A DNA stretch of 64,000 bases from Rhizaria sp. SCN 62-66 (taxonomy: Eukaryota; Rhizaria, unplaced): the NCBI GenBank assembly GCA_001724265.1, contig MEDY01000129.1:1-64000 (forward strand), written 5' to 3'. The position numbers were made by a program, and so were the translations under genes. Numbering within the stretch: the first letter of the stretch is position 1; the number at the start of each line of letters is the position of its first letter. The notes under the pieces are model-generated. The model was not told the DNA's origin and searched no databases. It saw nothing but the letters and a program-made list of their open reading frames with translations. Shown one piece after another: positions 1 to 12,000 of this stretch.

Positions 1-953
1 ATAAGGAGGCTCTGGAGACTGAACTAGCGAAGATTAAAGCAGATGAATAGGCTAAGGCAAAGGCAGTGGAGGAGGAGGAGGCTCGACGTCGAGATGCGCC
101 GTGGGTTACTTTATTGAAGTCTTCTGCGTGGGAGGCCGAGTTCGACACGCACATTGCGTGTGCTCTCGAGGAAAGCGGTTACCCGCGACGGATCGATAGT
201 TTGTGGGAAGCGCTTCCAGCCCCTGTGCGCAAACTTGGCGCGCCATCGTTAGTGGTACTTAGTGCGCTGCAAGAAAAGGCGCGTGATCGCATCTTGTCTC
301 ACCAAGCATCAACTCCACAGATAAAATCTCATCCGGATTTAGTAATGCAGGCACGCTTTCGTGACCCTTACAGGCAAAAGAGTGTGGAATACCGCATGGT
401 AGTTCGGCTTGATGATGCAAAGTTTCCCGCGAACGCCGCCCATTTTCGCGTCGCTGCGAGTCCCTACAACTTGGGTAAATTAGTGCACCAATGTTTTGTA
501 CCACCTGGTCAGACTGCAGCAACAATGCCTTTTGTCACGCTCTACCACCATGGTTCTAAAGTGTTATGCAACAAAATGCCTGTAATGCTGCCTGACGCGG
601 ACATTGTATATGGAGAATATACAGCACCTGGTGATGAAGCGGGCCTGATCTATCCAGTCGGCTCAGTGCTCGTTTATCCGCGCTGTGTAGTACCTTCTCA
701 AAGCTCGCGTTCCCGTGACACACCTGTATTCATCGTCTTTGAGCCCTGCGTAGCGAGTCTCCTGCGCGGTGCAGTGCCTGTCGGTCGCGTGATGTCGTGC
801 GTGAAGGGGACATCAGCGGCGAAAGCTGACAACAGTAGCATGCCATTCGATGATGCTGTGTTGCGCTGTTTTGAGCATCACTGCAGGAGTGGGAAGTGTG
901 ATAGGGATTATTTAACGTCCTCCTATTGCGTCTTCGAGAAATTTATGGAATGA
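1..953 (+). CDS. Armadillo/cyclophilin-like family protein, copy A (5' end outside window)
   Basis: The frame is already open at base 3 and runs to a TGA at 951-953, so this is the C-terminal part of a longer protein. It starts with a Lys/Glu/Ala-rich, probably coiled-coil stretch interrupted by an in-frame TAG at 48-50. A domain of about 270 residues follows and is clearly paralogous to the C-terminal third of the complete protein at 19421-21985; both share VYGEY, YPVG and RGAVPVGRVMSCV. I read this domain as a divergent cyclophilin fold: the segment around NAAHFR resembles the cyclophilin strand and helix before its NFR motif, and FIVF...RGAVPVGRVMSCV resembles FFIT...VVFGRV. The catalytic FHR and QGGD elements are not visible, so prolyl isomerase activity is unlikely. 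The TAG lies at the position where a decayed neighbouring copy reads Glu/Lys-rich codons. Coding is established by conservation; function is unknown. Confidence 0.75.
48..50 (+). other. in-frame UAG codon in copy A
   Basis: TAG lies in the frame that gives KADE before and AKAKAVEEEE after it, all in the frame of the conserved domain downstream. The first possible start after it would be a GTG at 66, so translation most simply runs through. The coil context favours Gln or Glu. Confidence 0.7.
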
Positions 954-1873
954 GTCGAATGATCTATTGTGAAGCGTTTCGACGTCAATTGGTCAATAAA
1001 GTGTTGGATAAGCATTTGCATAAACATGAAAACCTTGCAACAATCACGAGCTCACTCGTTTATTCATGGTAGATGGAGGTCGCTTTCTCTCACTGCGTCA
1101 TACGCAGCGCCGAGCTCGACGTCACATTCGCCGGTGGTCTTCTTCCCACCGTCGTCAACTTTAACGCTACTATCGGAAGCAGTACCAATGTTGTTGCAAT
1201 CGTTGTCGTTGGCGTAATTGTCATCATGAGTCATCGTAGGATCAATGATAGCCGGCGCGATGTCCGATACGACGGGTGCAGTTAATGAAGGCTGCGGACT
1301 GCGAAGCGCGTGTTGTCGCACTGGTTGCGAGTCTTGTGGGGGATATTGCTGCTGAATTTGTGGCTGTGGCGCGGCACGTAACAACGGGAGCTGACGCAGG
1401 TCTCGTCTTCCAAAGGGTTGCGGTTGCAGCACGTTCTCATGTGATATCCGGGGCGTTGCCCGTCACAAACGTGGGAGCTGCGCTCTGCATAATAGCCGAG
1501 ATTGACACATTCATGCATGGCTGAAGTGGCATTTGTGATTGCCGACCGCTGTGAGCGTCTCGACCTGTATGAGTTGAGACTCGGTGAGACGAGACTGGAT
1601 GAGATGAGAGCAGAGACAGCGTGTCATTGACACCGGTATGGAGGGCGTGAACGCGCACTGCGCATGTGGGCTTGAGTGCAAGGTGACGGCAGAGCCAATG
1701 TGGAAAGCCCTGGCCGCGCTCTACGAGGCATGTGGCGCGCGCGCGCGTGATGTTGATAAGCTTATCTCTACCAACGACGATGATAGCAACGACGATGAAG
1801 ACTGCCACATCAACGGTGATGGCCTTTACAACAACGATGCGATTAAATCAAACATCAGTGTTGAATTGAATAA
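954..1873. other. region between copy A and copy B, no supported gene
   Basis: Open frames of 70-125 codons exist on both strands here but none resembles a known family. The plus-strand frame at 1638-1928 (Cys- and Asp/Asn-rich) may be the 5' remnant of copy B, because it leads into it through a frame change near 1874-1925. I see no RNA gene. Confidence 0.4.
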
Positions 1874-2840
1874 TGCATCGAAGAAGTTAAGCCCTTTTCA
1901 AACTCGAGCAATCCTAAGACTGCGTTAGGTGATAGGAGTGGCAAGAGCAATTGTAACAAGCAGAAGAACAAGAATGAACATATCGAGCCCGGCACTGTAA
2001 GCACTCCATCTATTGTTAAAACGCCAATTGAACATGTGGATCCAGCTGTTGTTGCCGTCTCGTCTTCTCCTTTCACAACAGTTGCAAGTACATTTGACTG
2101 CGGAAACTTAACCGTCACTGTTGGCGTGAAGTCGGAAAGTAGCAACCAAGGCCAGACTCGCGGATCCGGTTAGGTGTGGTTGACAGGAGGCAATCATGGT
2201 GTGGGCGAGGATGTAAACGAAAGCAAGACTCATGTGGAGTCCGACATCAACGCTAAGAACGCAGCGTCTGCTGTTGAATCAGGAAGCGGACACACAGCCG
2301 TCATCACGGTAGGCCTTCCGTCAGCACTAAACGTTGCGCCGTCTCAACACAATGCAAGTAACACCCAAACAAACAAGGACACCGCTGTGTTGCGTGTGCG
2401 TTGCAGTGTGTCGTTTCCTGACGTTGTGCAGCAGGCGCGCGCATTGCAGCTGTGCGTGGACGCTGTGGCAATCGATGTCGCTGCACAAGCCGATGCCAAC
2501 CAGCAACGTGTGCTTGCGCTGGAGGCAGAGAACAAGGTTTGGCAGAAGTGCAAGGTCGACTACGATAAGAGAATGTGTTTGCGAGAATCTGACAAAGAGT
2601 CGTTACAGAACATGCAACGCGCGTGGGAGGCTGAGAACCTGAGTTGGCAGAAGTGCAAGGTCGACTATGATAAGAAGATTAGTCTGACAAGGAGGCTTTG
2701 GAGACTGAACTAGCGCCGCACCGCCAGCAGCGAATCGCTGATGAAACATATGAAAAGGCTAAGGCTGGAGAGGAAGCGAAGGCAAAGGCAGAGAAAGAGG
2801 AGCCTCGACGTCGACACTCGCTGCCTGGGTGGGAGATATA
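1874..2840 (+). pseudogene. decayed tandem copy B of the Armadillo/cyclophilin-like family
   Basis: One frame is open from 1874 to about 2680 apart from a TAG at 2171-2173. It encodes a Ser/Thr/Asn-rich stretch followed by a Lys/Glu-rich coil. After 2680 the homology to copy A continues in another frame (KEALETELA is shared and the EAKAKAEKEE segment is similar), so bases have been lost near 2680. The reading then runs out at RRRHSLPGWE, exactly where copy A begins its conserved domain, and a TAA follows. The cyclophilin-like domain is absent. This looks like a truncated, frameshifted pseudogene in tandem with copy A. An intact gene with unrecognised introns is less likely. Confidence 0.6.
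2519..2680 (+). repeat. 105-bp coding repeat (coiled-coil unit) in copy B
   Basis: The block encoding WQKCKVDYDK occurs at 2540 and again at 2645, 105 bases (35 codons) apart, with flanking AEN codons also duplicated. The second unit carries the frameshift near 2680. Confidence 0.8.
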
Positions 2841-3139
2841 CCTACCAATGTAAGCGCAGCACGCGTAAGGCTACATTTTTCTCACAGCAAGTACAAGAAG
2901 AATAACATGCTTCGTCAGTGCGCACTTCGACACACATTTGTGCGTCGTAAGTCGTAAGGCTTATGAGCAATTATACTGAAGAGTTACGATATCCAGGAAA
3001 AAATGAGATGAAACAAGTTTGAAAGCTCCAAAAAAGTACACGATGCTCTATAATGTCACAACTGAAAGCTGAAGCTAAATATATAATGAATTCCTGCCAA
3101 CATAAGCGGGTGGACACATAACTTTGGCAATAAGATTGA

Positions 3140-6124
3140 TTATAAGTAAATATTGTACCACTTAATTCCGCCGTGGTAAATAGAGGCAGCTCCGTCAACG
3201 ATAGAATGAACCGCTCCTTGAAACATCTCAGCTATGGTTTGCCGCTGGCGGTTAATGTTCATTGCGGGAACGTAGGCGTAGAAGAAATACAGCTGTGTGC
3301 CCATCAATGCCACAACTGGCGCCGCTTGCAGCACAATTTGTAGCACAGAGAACAAAATGTTACGCCTAGTCACCGGCACAGTCGATATTTGCATTGCGAT
3401 CTTACAGAGAGCGTGCTGAATAGCCTGCTCACGCTCAGCATCTGTGTTATTCGGAGTCGTCTCTTGCTCTGTCTCTATGGAAACCATCTGCTTATGTTGA
3501 GTGTGCTCCGTAACCTGCACGGTTTGCTCCGGCGATAACGGCCCCGCAGTGTCTTGCGCTGTCACATTACGCACCGGAGTTCCAAGTTGAACGAGCTCGA
3601 TCTCAGCACTCGCAACACCAGCCCTGTTTTGAGAGGTTCTTCCGCCATTGACTGTCGTGCAACGCGGCTTTGCAACAGCTGATGTGGACCCAATAACAAA
3701 GTTTGCCAGCCTAAAAATACGTGGATTTGGCGTTGCAGTTGGTCCAGTAAGAAGCGCATTTAAGACATTCTCCTTCATGACAGTGTCGCCGAGTAAAAGA
3801 ATCGCTTTTTTGTTGCTTCGGTACTTTTGTTTACTGCGTATCTCTGTGTACCTAACCATCACGGCCTCACTTGCGTTGATCATGTACTCCACAAGACCCG
3901 GGTTGAAGGAGCTCACTCGCAGCATGTCGTTACTGTTATAGACAATCTCTTGCCTGATCGACTGAAGAACAACTTGTGTACACCAAATTAAACGTAAAAT
4001 GGCGTCACGTTCTTCACGGCTGCGTTTCTCGAGTTTGTAAAAAACATTAGTTTTTGTTTCATTCGGGTTGTCATTAGCTTTCTTTTTCTCAACTATCTTT
4101 CGCACTTTCAATGTGAAAAACTCATTTGTTACATTCGGCACACTCATGCGTTCCATTAAATGCGGTGACTCCTGGAGAATACTAAACACAGTCTCCAATT
4201 GAACGGCAACGCGTTCGTAAAGCTTTTGACTGGCTTTCCGCCCCACACTGCGCGCAACAATTACTGCAGCAATAAACACGACAAACAGGAAGTAAAGGTA
4301 GGGCCAGATTGCAATTAAGTACAGAATGAGGATCACGAGGAGATGAACAGCAAGACCCAGCGAGATTATGACAACAAAAAGCTCAAGAATGTACCACTAG
4401 CGTGGCAACCGTGAATGCAGCGGTGCACGCCCAAAGATTGATTTTGTGTAGATTGCCATTAGGGCCGCCGCCGACTGGCGTGTGAGCTCAATCGCCGCAA
4501 ACCCGTACCAGAGAACGACACTGAAGTTATCAACTCCCCAGCACTCATCGGCAATTGCGGCAAAGAACGCCCAAAAAGTGACAACATTGTAACAAATGCG
4601 GACAACCTTAAACACTGCAAGATAGTTTGCAAAAAACTGAAGTTGTGGTGCCAGCTGCTGTGCGTTCTTGTCCAGCTCAGCTTGCGCCGGGGTCGGCTTT
4701 GGTGGGAGCTGCCCATCGGCGGCGGTTGCACGTGATGAACTCACACTACCCTGCTCTTGAGGAACAACAATCTCTTGGTTATTGTTGTTGGCGTCTTCGG
4801 CATTGCCACCAGCATTGATATCACGATCGTCGTCGTAATCCTCAGGTGTCTCTTTACAACAACAGCAACGCAGACAGCCAATTGACTTCAACACCGCAGC
4901 CCTCACTTCAGGAACGGGATACACAAAGATGAAGAATTCAATAACCCAAGAAATGATGAATGATATAAGTGCCATCACAAGTGGTGGAAACTGCGGGTTG
5001 CAAAATGTGACTGTATCCACAAAGGTGCACTCGCCCTGCGGGGATATCAGTGCGTCAGGACGCAGGAAACACTCTTCTTGGTTAATGCTCGCAACTGAAC
5101 TGTTCCATTGCGCGAGGCAACCAGGATCGCTTTCTCCCCAAGGTGTGATATTTTCTTTGCAGACAAACCCGTCTGGACACTCTTCCTGTCCATCATAGCA
5201 CATTGGCACAATCACGGATCCGACTCTTGAGAATCGTCGCACAATGGCGCTGTAAGGCTCGTGAGGAAAGTCAGTATAGAATGGAACTCGGTAGCCCCAA
5301 TCATCACCATAGATGGATCTGGCCTCGTGCACAGGCATTGCGTAACGTGTGTTCCACGGATATGGCTCATTGTAAAAGCAGAAGCGCAACACATCGGTCT
5401 CATTATACTCGCGATAGTAGGTTGCCGCAAACTCTGGACAATCTACAGCAAAGGGTTGCCAAGAGAAGCAGTATGGCACGGACCCGCCAAGGGTTAAGCA
5501 CACCCCAAGTGTGTTGTCGATTGGCATATATCGCGTTTCCTCCGTGTCTCGACACTCGGAGCCAGCGGCGCACACACGAGTGCATATCTTCCCTAAGGTA
5601 CCTGCCACCGACAGTTCGATCAGTCCTGGTTTGCAGGGACCAGAGTATGGATTGCCGTACATGCCTTGCGGCACCGGAATGCGTTGCAGAGGCGGATATA
5701 CAACGCTTGTAGAGTTATCCTTGTCAGTATCGGAGTCGGTGTCGGTGCCGTTGCCAGTATCACTGTCGCTGCTGTTCGTTGTAACGAGGCTTGTGCCAGT
5801 ATAGTAAGCACGACTCTGACGCATTATACGACGGATGTTTTTTATAGCAAGCGTGTTATTGTTGTTTTTTGCTCCCTCAATAAGCGAGGTTATATTGTGT
5901 GTCATGTTCGGACTCGTTGTGCCACCGCTGGTGACAGTGGTGGCAGCTTCTTCTGCATCAGCATGCTCTAACTCCACTGCTAAAGCTTCCGTTGTGCGAT
6001 TGATTGCTCGAGCAGCATCTACGCGGATGTCAGCCAGCACAAGCAGGATAACGCAGAGGAAAGCGATGAATGCTGCGAGGAGCCGCGTTCGCCTTCTGAC
6101 GGCGTCGAGCGCAGCCAAGTACAT
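3140..6124 (-). CDS. large multi-pass membrane protein with Cys-rich ectodomain, novel
   Basis: A single frame of 995 codons runs from ATG 6124 (TGA stop just upstream) to TAA 3140, interrupted only by a TAG at 4399-4397. The N-terminus has a signal-anchor at about residues 14-34. An Asn/Thr/Ser-rich stalk with many N-glycosylation sequons follows, then a Cys-rich domain at about 150-375 (CKPG, CTRVCAAGSEC, CYDGQEECPDGFVC). Next come a hydrophobic helix at about 380-402, a CCCC cluster that could be palmitoylated, an acidic Asn-rich loop, and two helices at about 505-565. The TAG codon is residue 576. Immediately after it are two more long hydrophobic helices, then a soluble basic region, and a last helix near 950. 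The strongly hydrophobic sequence directly after TAG argues that it is translated. The protein matches no family I know. Codons are AT-richer than in conserved neighbours. Probably a surface or endomembrane protein. Confidence 0.75.
4397..4399 (-). other. in-frame UAG codon in the membrane protein
   Basis: The two halves of the gene are in the same frame, and the codons right after TAG (WYILELF and onward) form a transmembrane segment. The next Met-type start would be a GTG 20 codons later, inside the helix. Sense decoding is the simplest reading. Confidence 0.75.
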
Positions 6125-7774
6125 GACCAAAGCGAGCTCGTTGTTTCAATGAGACCGCACCTATAAACTGCAAACATGTGACATGATCAAAACTAATGCA
6201 TGAGAACACAACTAATCTTAGCTACGCAGATGTGTCCATTGAACTTAGGTGCTTATTAAGCGCGTAGGAGCGAGTAGGGTACATGTTTGACAGGAGAAAC
6301 AAAGGAGGAGATCGCATTTCATATCGTCCTTCATCACAGCTTTCACAGGCAATGTGACGCAGAGATATCAAAGAATATTTTTCAAAAAATTACGAGAAAC
6401 TGTTAAGTACAGTTTCAGGCTGTTGGCCACCTTTTCTACGCCAGTGTTTTAGTTTGAAGCCATTACGATTGACTTCAACGAGAAACGATATCTTGCTGAC
6501 CCCTCCTTAAGTGCAACTTTCTGAGGAATATAAGGACATATTGTTTCATAGTAAGAGTAATTGAGACGAAAAACAATTCGAAATATTTATTTGTCACTAA
6601 AATGCTGAACTACTCTGTCAAAACGTTGATATTAAGACATCACAGGCGCATTAACTGATTATACGACATTTAGTGTGAGGAAAGTGACTGTGAGCAGTTT
6701 CAGAGTTCTGGAGCTCTACGGAACAAACCGATGGAATTGGTACCACTTTGGTGCAATTCATGATAAAATAATAACTTAATGCAAATCGACATTTTCCACC
6801 TGGATATGGATCCTCTAACTCTAACACACACATCCAAACTATGACAGTGAAAATGCAGACCGGCGACACAAGGGCGCAGTGCGTGAAAGGTAGAAAAATG
6901 TGTTAGTTTGATTTATTATTATATGTATCATCGCAATTCTATTATGCTTGTTGCAAAGGACGGAAGTCAATATATTATATATAAAAACACGCATTCGCAA
7001 ACCCCACGGTATACATACACATCGATCATATGAGTGTGACGGCGTGTCATCATTCAGAGTCCGGATGCATACGAGTAGAGTGAGTTTGCATGAGACGTGG
7101 TGCATCTAAAGTAGGGACAACGCCGCGCTCACGCTCCGCCCACAGCCAGGCTCACAGCCACTATCCATCGCACGTGCATTACGGTTTGTGCTGACAGTGC
7201 AGTGATGCAGTGAGTGAAGTGCAGCGGGGCGGGTGATGCGGTCAGTCGGTCAGAGAGACAAGATAGAGGGCGCAGGAGGGGAAATGCTGCGGGGGCGTGT
7301 CCAAACGGGACTGCCGCCCCCGGCCCGGCCTGGTCCGGCCCTGGACTCATGGGAGAGGACTCGGCCTCGGCCTCAGACTCGAGAGACTCGAGAGGCTCGG
7401 ACTGCAGAGCGCTCGCCGGAGTGACAGACACGCAGGCAGAGCGGAGCAGTGAGTGGAGTCGACAGTAATGACGAGAGAAATGAGGTAACAGAGAACATAC
7501 ACACAAAAAAAACGGAAACCACTTAAGGAGAGGAAAAGAAAGGAAGATTCTGAGTCTTTCCTTCTTTTCAGATCACATTTAAGCACGACAGAGTGCGTCA
7601 CATCGACTGAAGGCTAACTTGATTATATAAACATACTTATATAGAAGGGAGAAAAAAACTAGACAAACAAAAGGCACTCACTCGAGTGCATGGGGAGCAC
7701 GTGTAAGAGAGAGAGAGAGAGCGCAACAGAGTGTATCTTGTTGAGTTGTCGGGTGTAAGAGCTGATTTCGCTGC
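6125..7774. other. intergenic region with a GC-rich island
   Basis: From 6125 to about 7090 the DNA is AT-rich with only short chance frames. From about 7120 to 7480 it turns GC-rich, as exons do here, but no frame looks like protein. It includes inverted CTCGAG-type repeats near 7380-7400. From 7480 to 7774 it is AT-rich again, ending with a GA repeat near 7710. I recognise no tRNA, SRP or RNase P signature in the island. Confidence 0.4.
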
Positions 7775-8638
7775 TTACGCCTGAGCCGCCGCCTGCTTGG
7801 CAGCCTGCTTCTTCTTGAAGTCGTTGATAGCGGCCTTGACGGCGTCCTCAGCCAGCATCGAGCAGTGAATCTTGACGGGCGGCAGCGAAAGGTGCGACGC
7901 GATGTCCGTGTTCTATCGAAGCAACAGGCAGCAGTGGAGACGCAGAAGAAAGGGGAACGGAAAGGATGAGGTGAGTTGGGGTTGATCATTGGAGCGCGCG
8001 AGAGAGAGAGCAGTTGGCAGTGTGAGAGTGCGACGAAGGAGAGTGGCAGAGTAGGGGAATGAGAGAGTGTGCGCGCGTACCTTGAGGGCCATGGCCTCGT
8101 CGACCGTCTTGCCCTTGAGCCAGGTGGTGGCGTAAGAGGAGGAAGCGATAGCGCTGCCGCAGCCGAAGGTGCGGAACTTGACGTCCTCGACAACGCCGTC
8201 GTCGCTGATCTTGACCTGCAGCTTCATGACGTCACCGCACGCGGGGGCGCCGACCAGGCCTGCGAGGGGGCGCGGAGGGAGGCGAAGGGGAAGTGGGGAC
8301 GTGAGTGTGCGGGGTTTGGGGAAGCAGAGAGTGAGGCGGGACTGACTAACCTTAACACCAATATTGACGGCGAAAGTAACGATGGCAGAAAGATATATCC
8401 ATTCTGGCAGTTAAAAACAAGTTCGAAAATGACAGATTCACGTACCAGTGCCGACACTAGGGTCGTTCTTGTCGAGGGAGCCGACGTTTTGAGGCTTCTC
8501 GTAATGCTCGATGACATTAGGGTGGTAGCTGCGGCGAGGAGCGGCGACCAGGGGAGCCACAACGCCCGCACGCACGACGCCAGAAATAGTCGTGCGAAGC
8601 ACCGAGGTGCAAAGCTTCTGATGAACCTTAGAAAGCAT
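7775..8638 (-). CDS. ISCU: ISCU, mitochondrial iron-sulfur cluster assembly scaffold
   Basis: Scaffold on which [2Fe-2S] clusters are built in the mitochondrial matrix. Three exons are predicted: 8638-8446, 8259-8081 and 7912-7775, giving 169 residues. Donors are GTACGT and GTACGC; acceptors are GCAG and ATAG. A basic presequence of about 35 residues leads into SYHPNVIEHYEKPQNVGSLD. The three cluster-ligand Cys are present in GAPACGD, TFGCGSAIA and VKIHCSM, as is the LPPVK chaperone-binding motif. Length is normal. Splicing restores the family sequence without gaps at both junctions, so the exon model is reliable. It stops with TAA. The divergent neighbour is the questin-oxidase-like gene, with 459 bases between the starts. 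Confidence 0.96.
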
Positions 8639-9097
8639 TATAGAAATCGTAGTTAAGAACGGATGAAGCAAATGGAGTTTCTCGTCTTGACCGCTCCTCG
8701 TTCCGCTTCGGCTTCCGACGACTTTTTCGGAACCACCGCAGTCCGAAGCAGGGAGTGGGACTTTGTGATGAAACAAAATAAGAGATTCCAACATAGAACA
8801 GGCGTTGAGTTCTTTATAAAGACATTCATGAAATTAAATGCGTTTTATTAGACATTCTTTCAAGTCGTGCAAAGTTCTCAGAAGATTTTCACTGGGCTGC
8901 CGCTCGTTGAAGAGTGCCAACAAGGCAAGCTCACTTGGATCTTGTCGACTTAAATATTGAGCTGTTCTCTCTTTATATCTTAATTTGAGTCAAGAAAGTA
9001 GTCTTTTAAGTTGGTAAACTAACCAATGTGTCATAAAATATATTTGAATTTTGTATAGACACCAGTTTTTCAAGGTTTCTAGCAACTCGACACCGCG
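8639..9097. other. divergent promoter region, ISCU / questin-oxidase-like gene
   Basis: A spacer between two divergent starts, AT-rich towards the questin-oxidase-like gene. A T-rich stretch ending in CTAG lies 15 bases before the ATG at 9098 and could be a splice acceptor in the leader. Confidence 0.45.
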
Positions 9098-12000
9098 ATG
9101 TCGTCCTCGTCTGGAACGCGATTCAGCCCGCGTAGCGAAGACAACTCCGCATCAGACGCAGCAGCCACCGCAACGGCAGCGCTCAAGGCAAGCCTTGCGC
9201 AACGCGTTAACAAGGCCGGCAGCAAGCGGTCCAGCCAGTTGGACGCTCATGCAGCCGGATCCAAGAACCGCGACGATGAGCTTGAGAGCAGCGCCCAGCG
9301 CTTCGTGCGCTCCACCTCCATCGACTCCGCTTCAACCTCTACCTCAACTTCTAAAGCGCTCACAGCCACCCAATCCGCCTCCCGCGCGCTCACGCCGCCG
9401 CACCACACCCTGCGGTCGGACGCGGGCTTAGACGGGGTTGTGGAGACGCTGCTCTCGTTCCGCCGCCACCAGCACACGTACATGGGATACCGCGCGAACC
9501 ACCTCTCGCAGGGCGCGGTCGCACTGCTGGCGCTCGCTGTCCCCTCGCAGCTCGTCACCGCCTGGGCCGCGGGGTACCGCCGCAAGCTGCTCCCGGCCGC
9601 GCCCGAGGCCCCCGTCAGCGTCGGCAGCGGCTCTGGCTCTGGCACTGGCTCTGGCTCTGGCAGTGGCAGCGGTAGCAGTGGCAGTGGCACAGGCAGTGGG
9701 AGCGGCAGTGTTGCTGGAGGAGCGCGCGCTTTAACGCGGGGATCCTGGCGCGGCGCAGCGGGGCGGCGCAACGCATTCCGCCCACTGTTGCGCTTCTTCG
9801 AGGGCGAGATGGGCCGTCGGGAGGCGGCAGCTCGGCTAGCAAGGCTCGAGAACAGTAGCAGTACCAGTAGCGGCACTGCAGCGCACAGTGAGGCTGAGGA
9901 CGATGATGAGGAAGACTTTCGGACCGCCTGGGAAGGACTAGTTGCTGAGGTACGACTTTGAATTTATAAATTCTTTTGATTGATGTAGCATAATTGAAAT
10001 TCAAGTCAAGAGTCTAACGTAGCTCGCTTCTTGTCAATCCTACCCTTCCTTGCGTAGTATCTGCCGTTACTGTCACCGGGCTTTATGGGTGCCGTCACGC
10101 ATCCGCTGATTCAGACTGGACTTGCTGCTGTTGTTTTGCGCCGCGCCGCACTTGCCGCAGCTGCTGCCCGCGCCACTGCTGCCTCCGCAGCTGCCGCTGT
10201 TGCTGCCATATCTACCGACGCTGAAGCAGACGCTCACGCTCCCGCTGCCATCAACGCTAGTGCAGAGTTCAGCGCAGCGGCCAACATAAAGCCCGCCCAA
10301 GAGACTCCTAACAGCGGGCGCAGTCGCTCTGTTGTTAAGAAGAGGCTCACCAGCGGCGACTACCAACACTTGCCGTATCAGAACTCACTCTCGCTCTCAC
10401 AGTCGAACTCACAGTCACACGCTCCCGACCCAGAGCGCGCCGACATCAGCGGTACTAACCGTGAGCAGCGGGCGACGCTGGGTCCGCCGCCGCCGGTGCC
10501 GCCGCGTCCCACCAGCCGGCCTCGTCCGTCCAAGAGCGGCAGCGCGTCTAAGGGATCGGCCGTGGGGTCTAAGGGGGTGACCGTGAGCAAGGGCGGGTAC
10601 AGTCCTCTGTCAGACACGGCGCCCAGCGACAGCGACGATGAAAACCTGTACAGTGATGTCGAAGACCAGAGCAAAAGCAGCAAAGACATTGTTAGGGGTG
10701 GCATGAGTGCAAAGAGCAAGGCCGTGCATGTCGACAGCGTGGACAGCAGTCGTACTCTGTTCAGCCCTGTTGCTGGCGCGACTCAACCATCGACAGCGAA
10801 CAGCGCTGCCATTGCAATTGCGCCAGCTGCTGTGTCTGCCAGCGCCCACGCTGCCGCCGCGGCGGCCGCTGCTGCTGCAGCCGAGGCCGCCGCTGCCGAC
10901 GCCTTTGCACTGCGCGCCGCCGGCCGCGCAATGCTGATCGAAGGGCTGGCGTGGGCTGCGGACGAGTTTATGCCAATTACGGCTGCTAACGGTCACTTTG
11001 CGGCCCACAGTGACTACTCTGCGTTTAACCACGCTGGAGTCGGCAGTGTCGCTCCTGGTTACGAGTCAGCTCTCGGTCAAGATACAGCTGCTCACGGTCA
11101 GTTGTCCGAGCACTGGGACGCGGGGATTGCGCCGTATCCAACCTCGAACACACCACACAGCGCCAACGCTAAGAGTAGCGCAAGTGCTAGCAGTCACAGC
11201 GATGATGATGAGGACGATGACGCACCTTTAGATGCGCCAGAGTCAGTACTCGGCAAATACATGGGTGCACGCAGCGGCGACCTAACGCTTGCAGCAGACG
11301 CTGACGCAAATTTGAGCGCGGCTGCAAGCTGTGCAGAAAAGCCTTCAGTGGCGCGCGCCAGCACTACGAGCAGCAATGCGGTATCTCCTGACGCTGAACT
11401 TGAGATCGCCACCAACGCTGCTCTCTCAAACCACATCAACACTCGCAACAACATTGAAATCGATGCCAAGCAGACTACCGCTGATTCTGCCTCGACTGCG
11501 ATGTCACAGCGGAGTGTCGCCAGTATCTTGCGCTCAAACAGCTTGGCTTGCGCGGCTGGTTTGCCAACTTACACAGGTCCTCTATCGGTGCCTACTGCAT
11601 TGGCGCTGTACGACCGCCTCTCCGCGTTATACGTGGCCACGTTTGCGGAGACAATGCAGTTTTTTACGCAAACTGAGCTCTCACCGGTAATGCCGGCGCC
11701 CACAGTGAGCGCCACAGCTGCTGCAGTGACTGCGCCGACTCCGATTGCGGAGGCGTTGTTCGAGAGGACGCACTTCGACAAGGCCAAACTAAGCAGCTCG
11801 AGTCGCATTTTAAGCGCAAAGGCGAGCAGCGCGGGCGCTGACAGTATTGCGGCCTCAGCAACTGGCCACGCCTCTGTCCCAGTGTCGGGGCTGGCAGCAA
11901 GCGTGAGCGGCGGCGCAGGCGCGCTTGCAATCTCCGCCGACTGTCGCCTTGCGCGGCTGCGGCGGCGCGCGGCGGCCGCGCCGTACAACCAGCACCCGTC

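Noticed and set aside
1064-1808. Two minus-strand frames of about 120 codons
   Set aside because: No family match, Gln/Pro or His/Arg-rich chance composition, no splice context.
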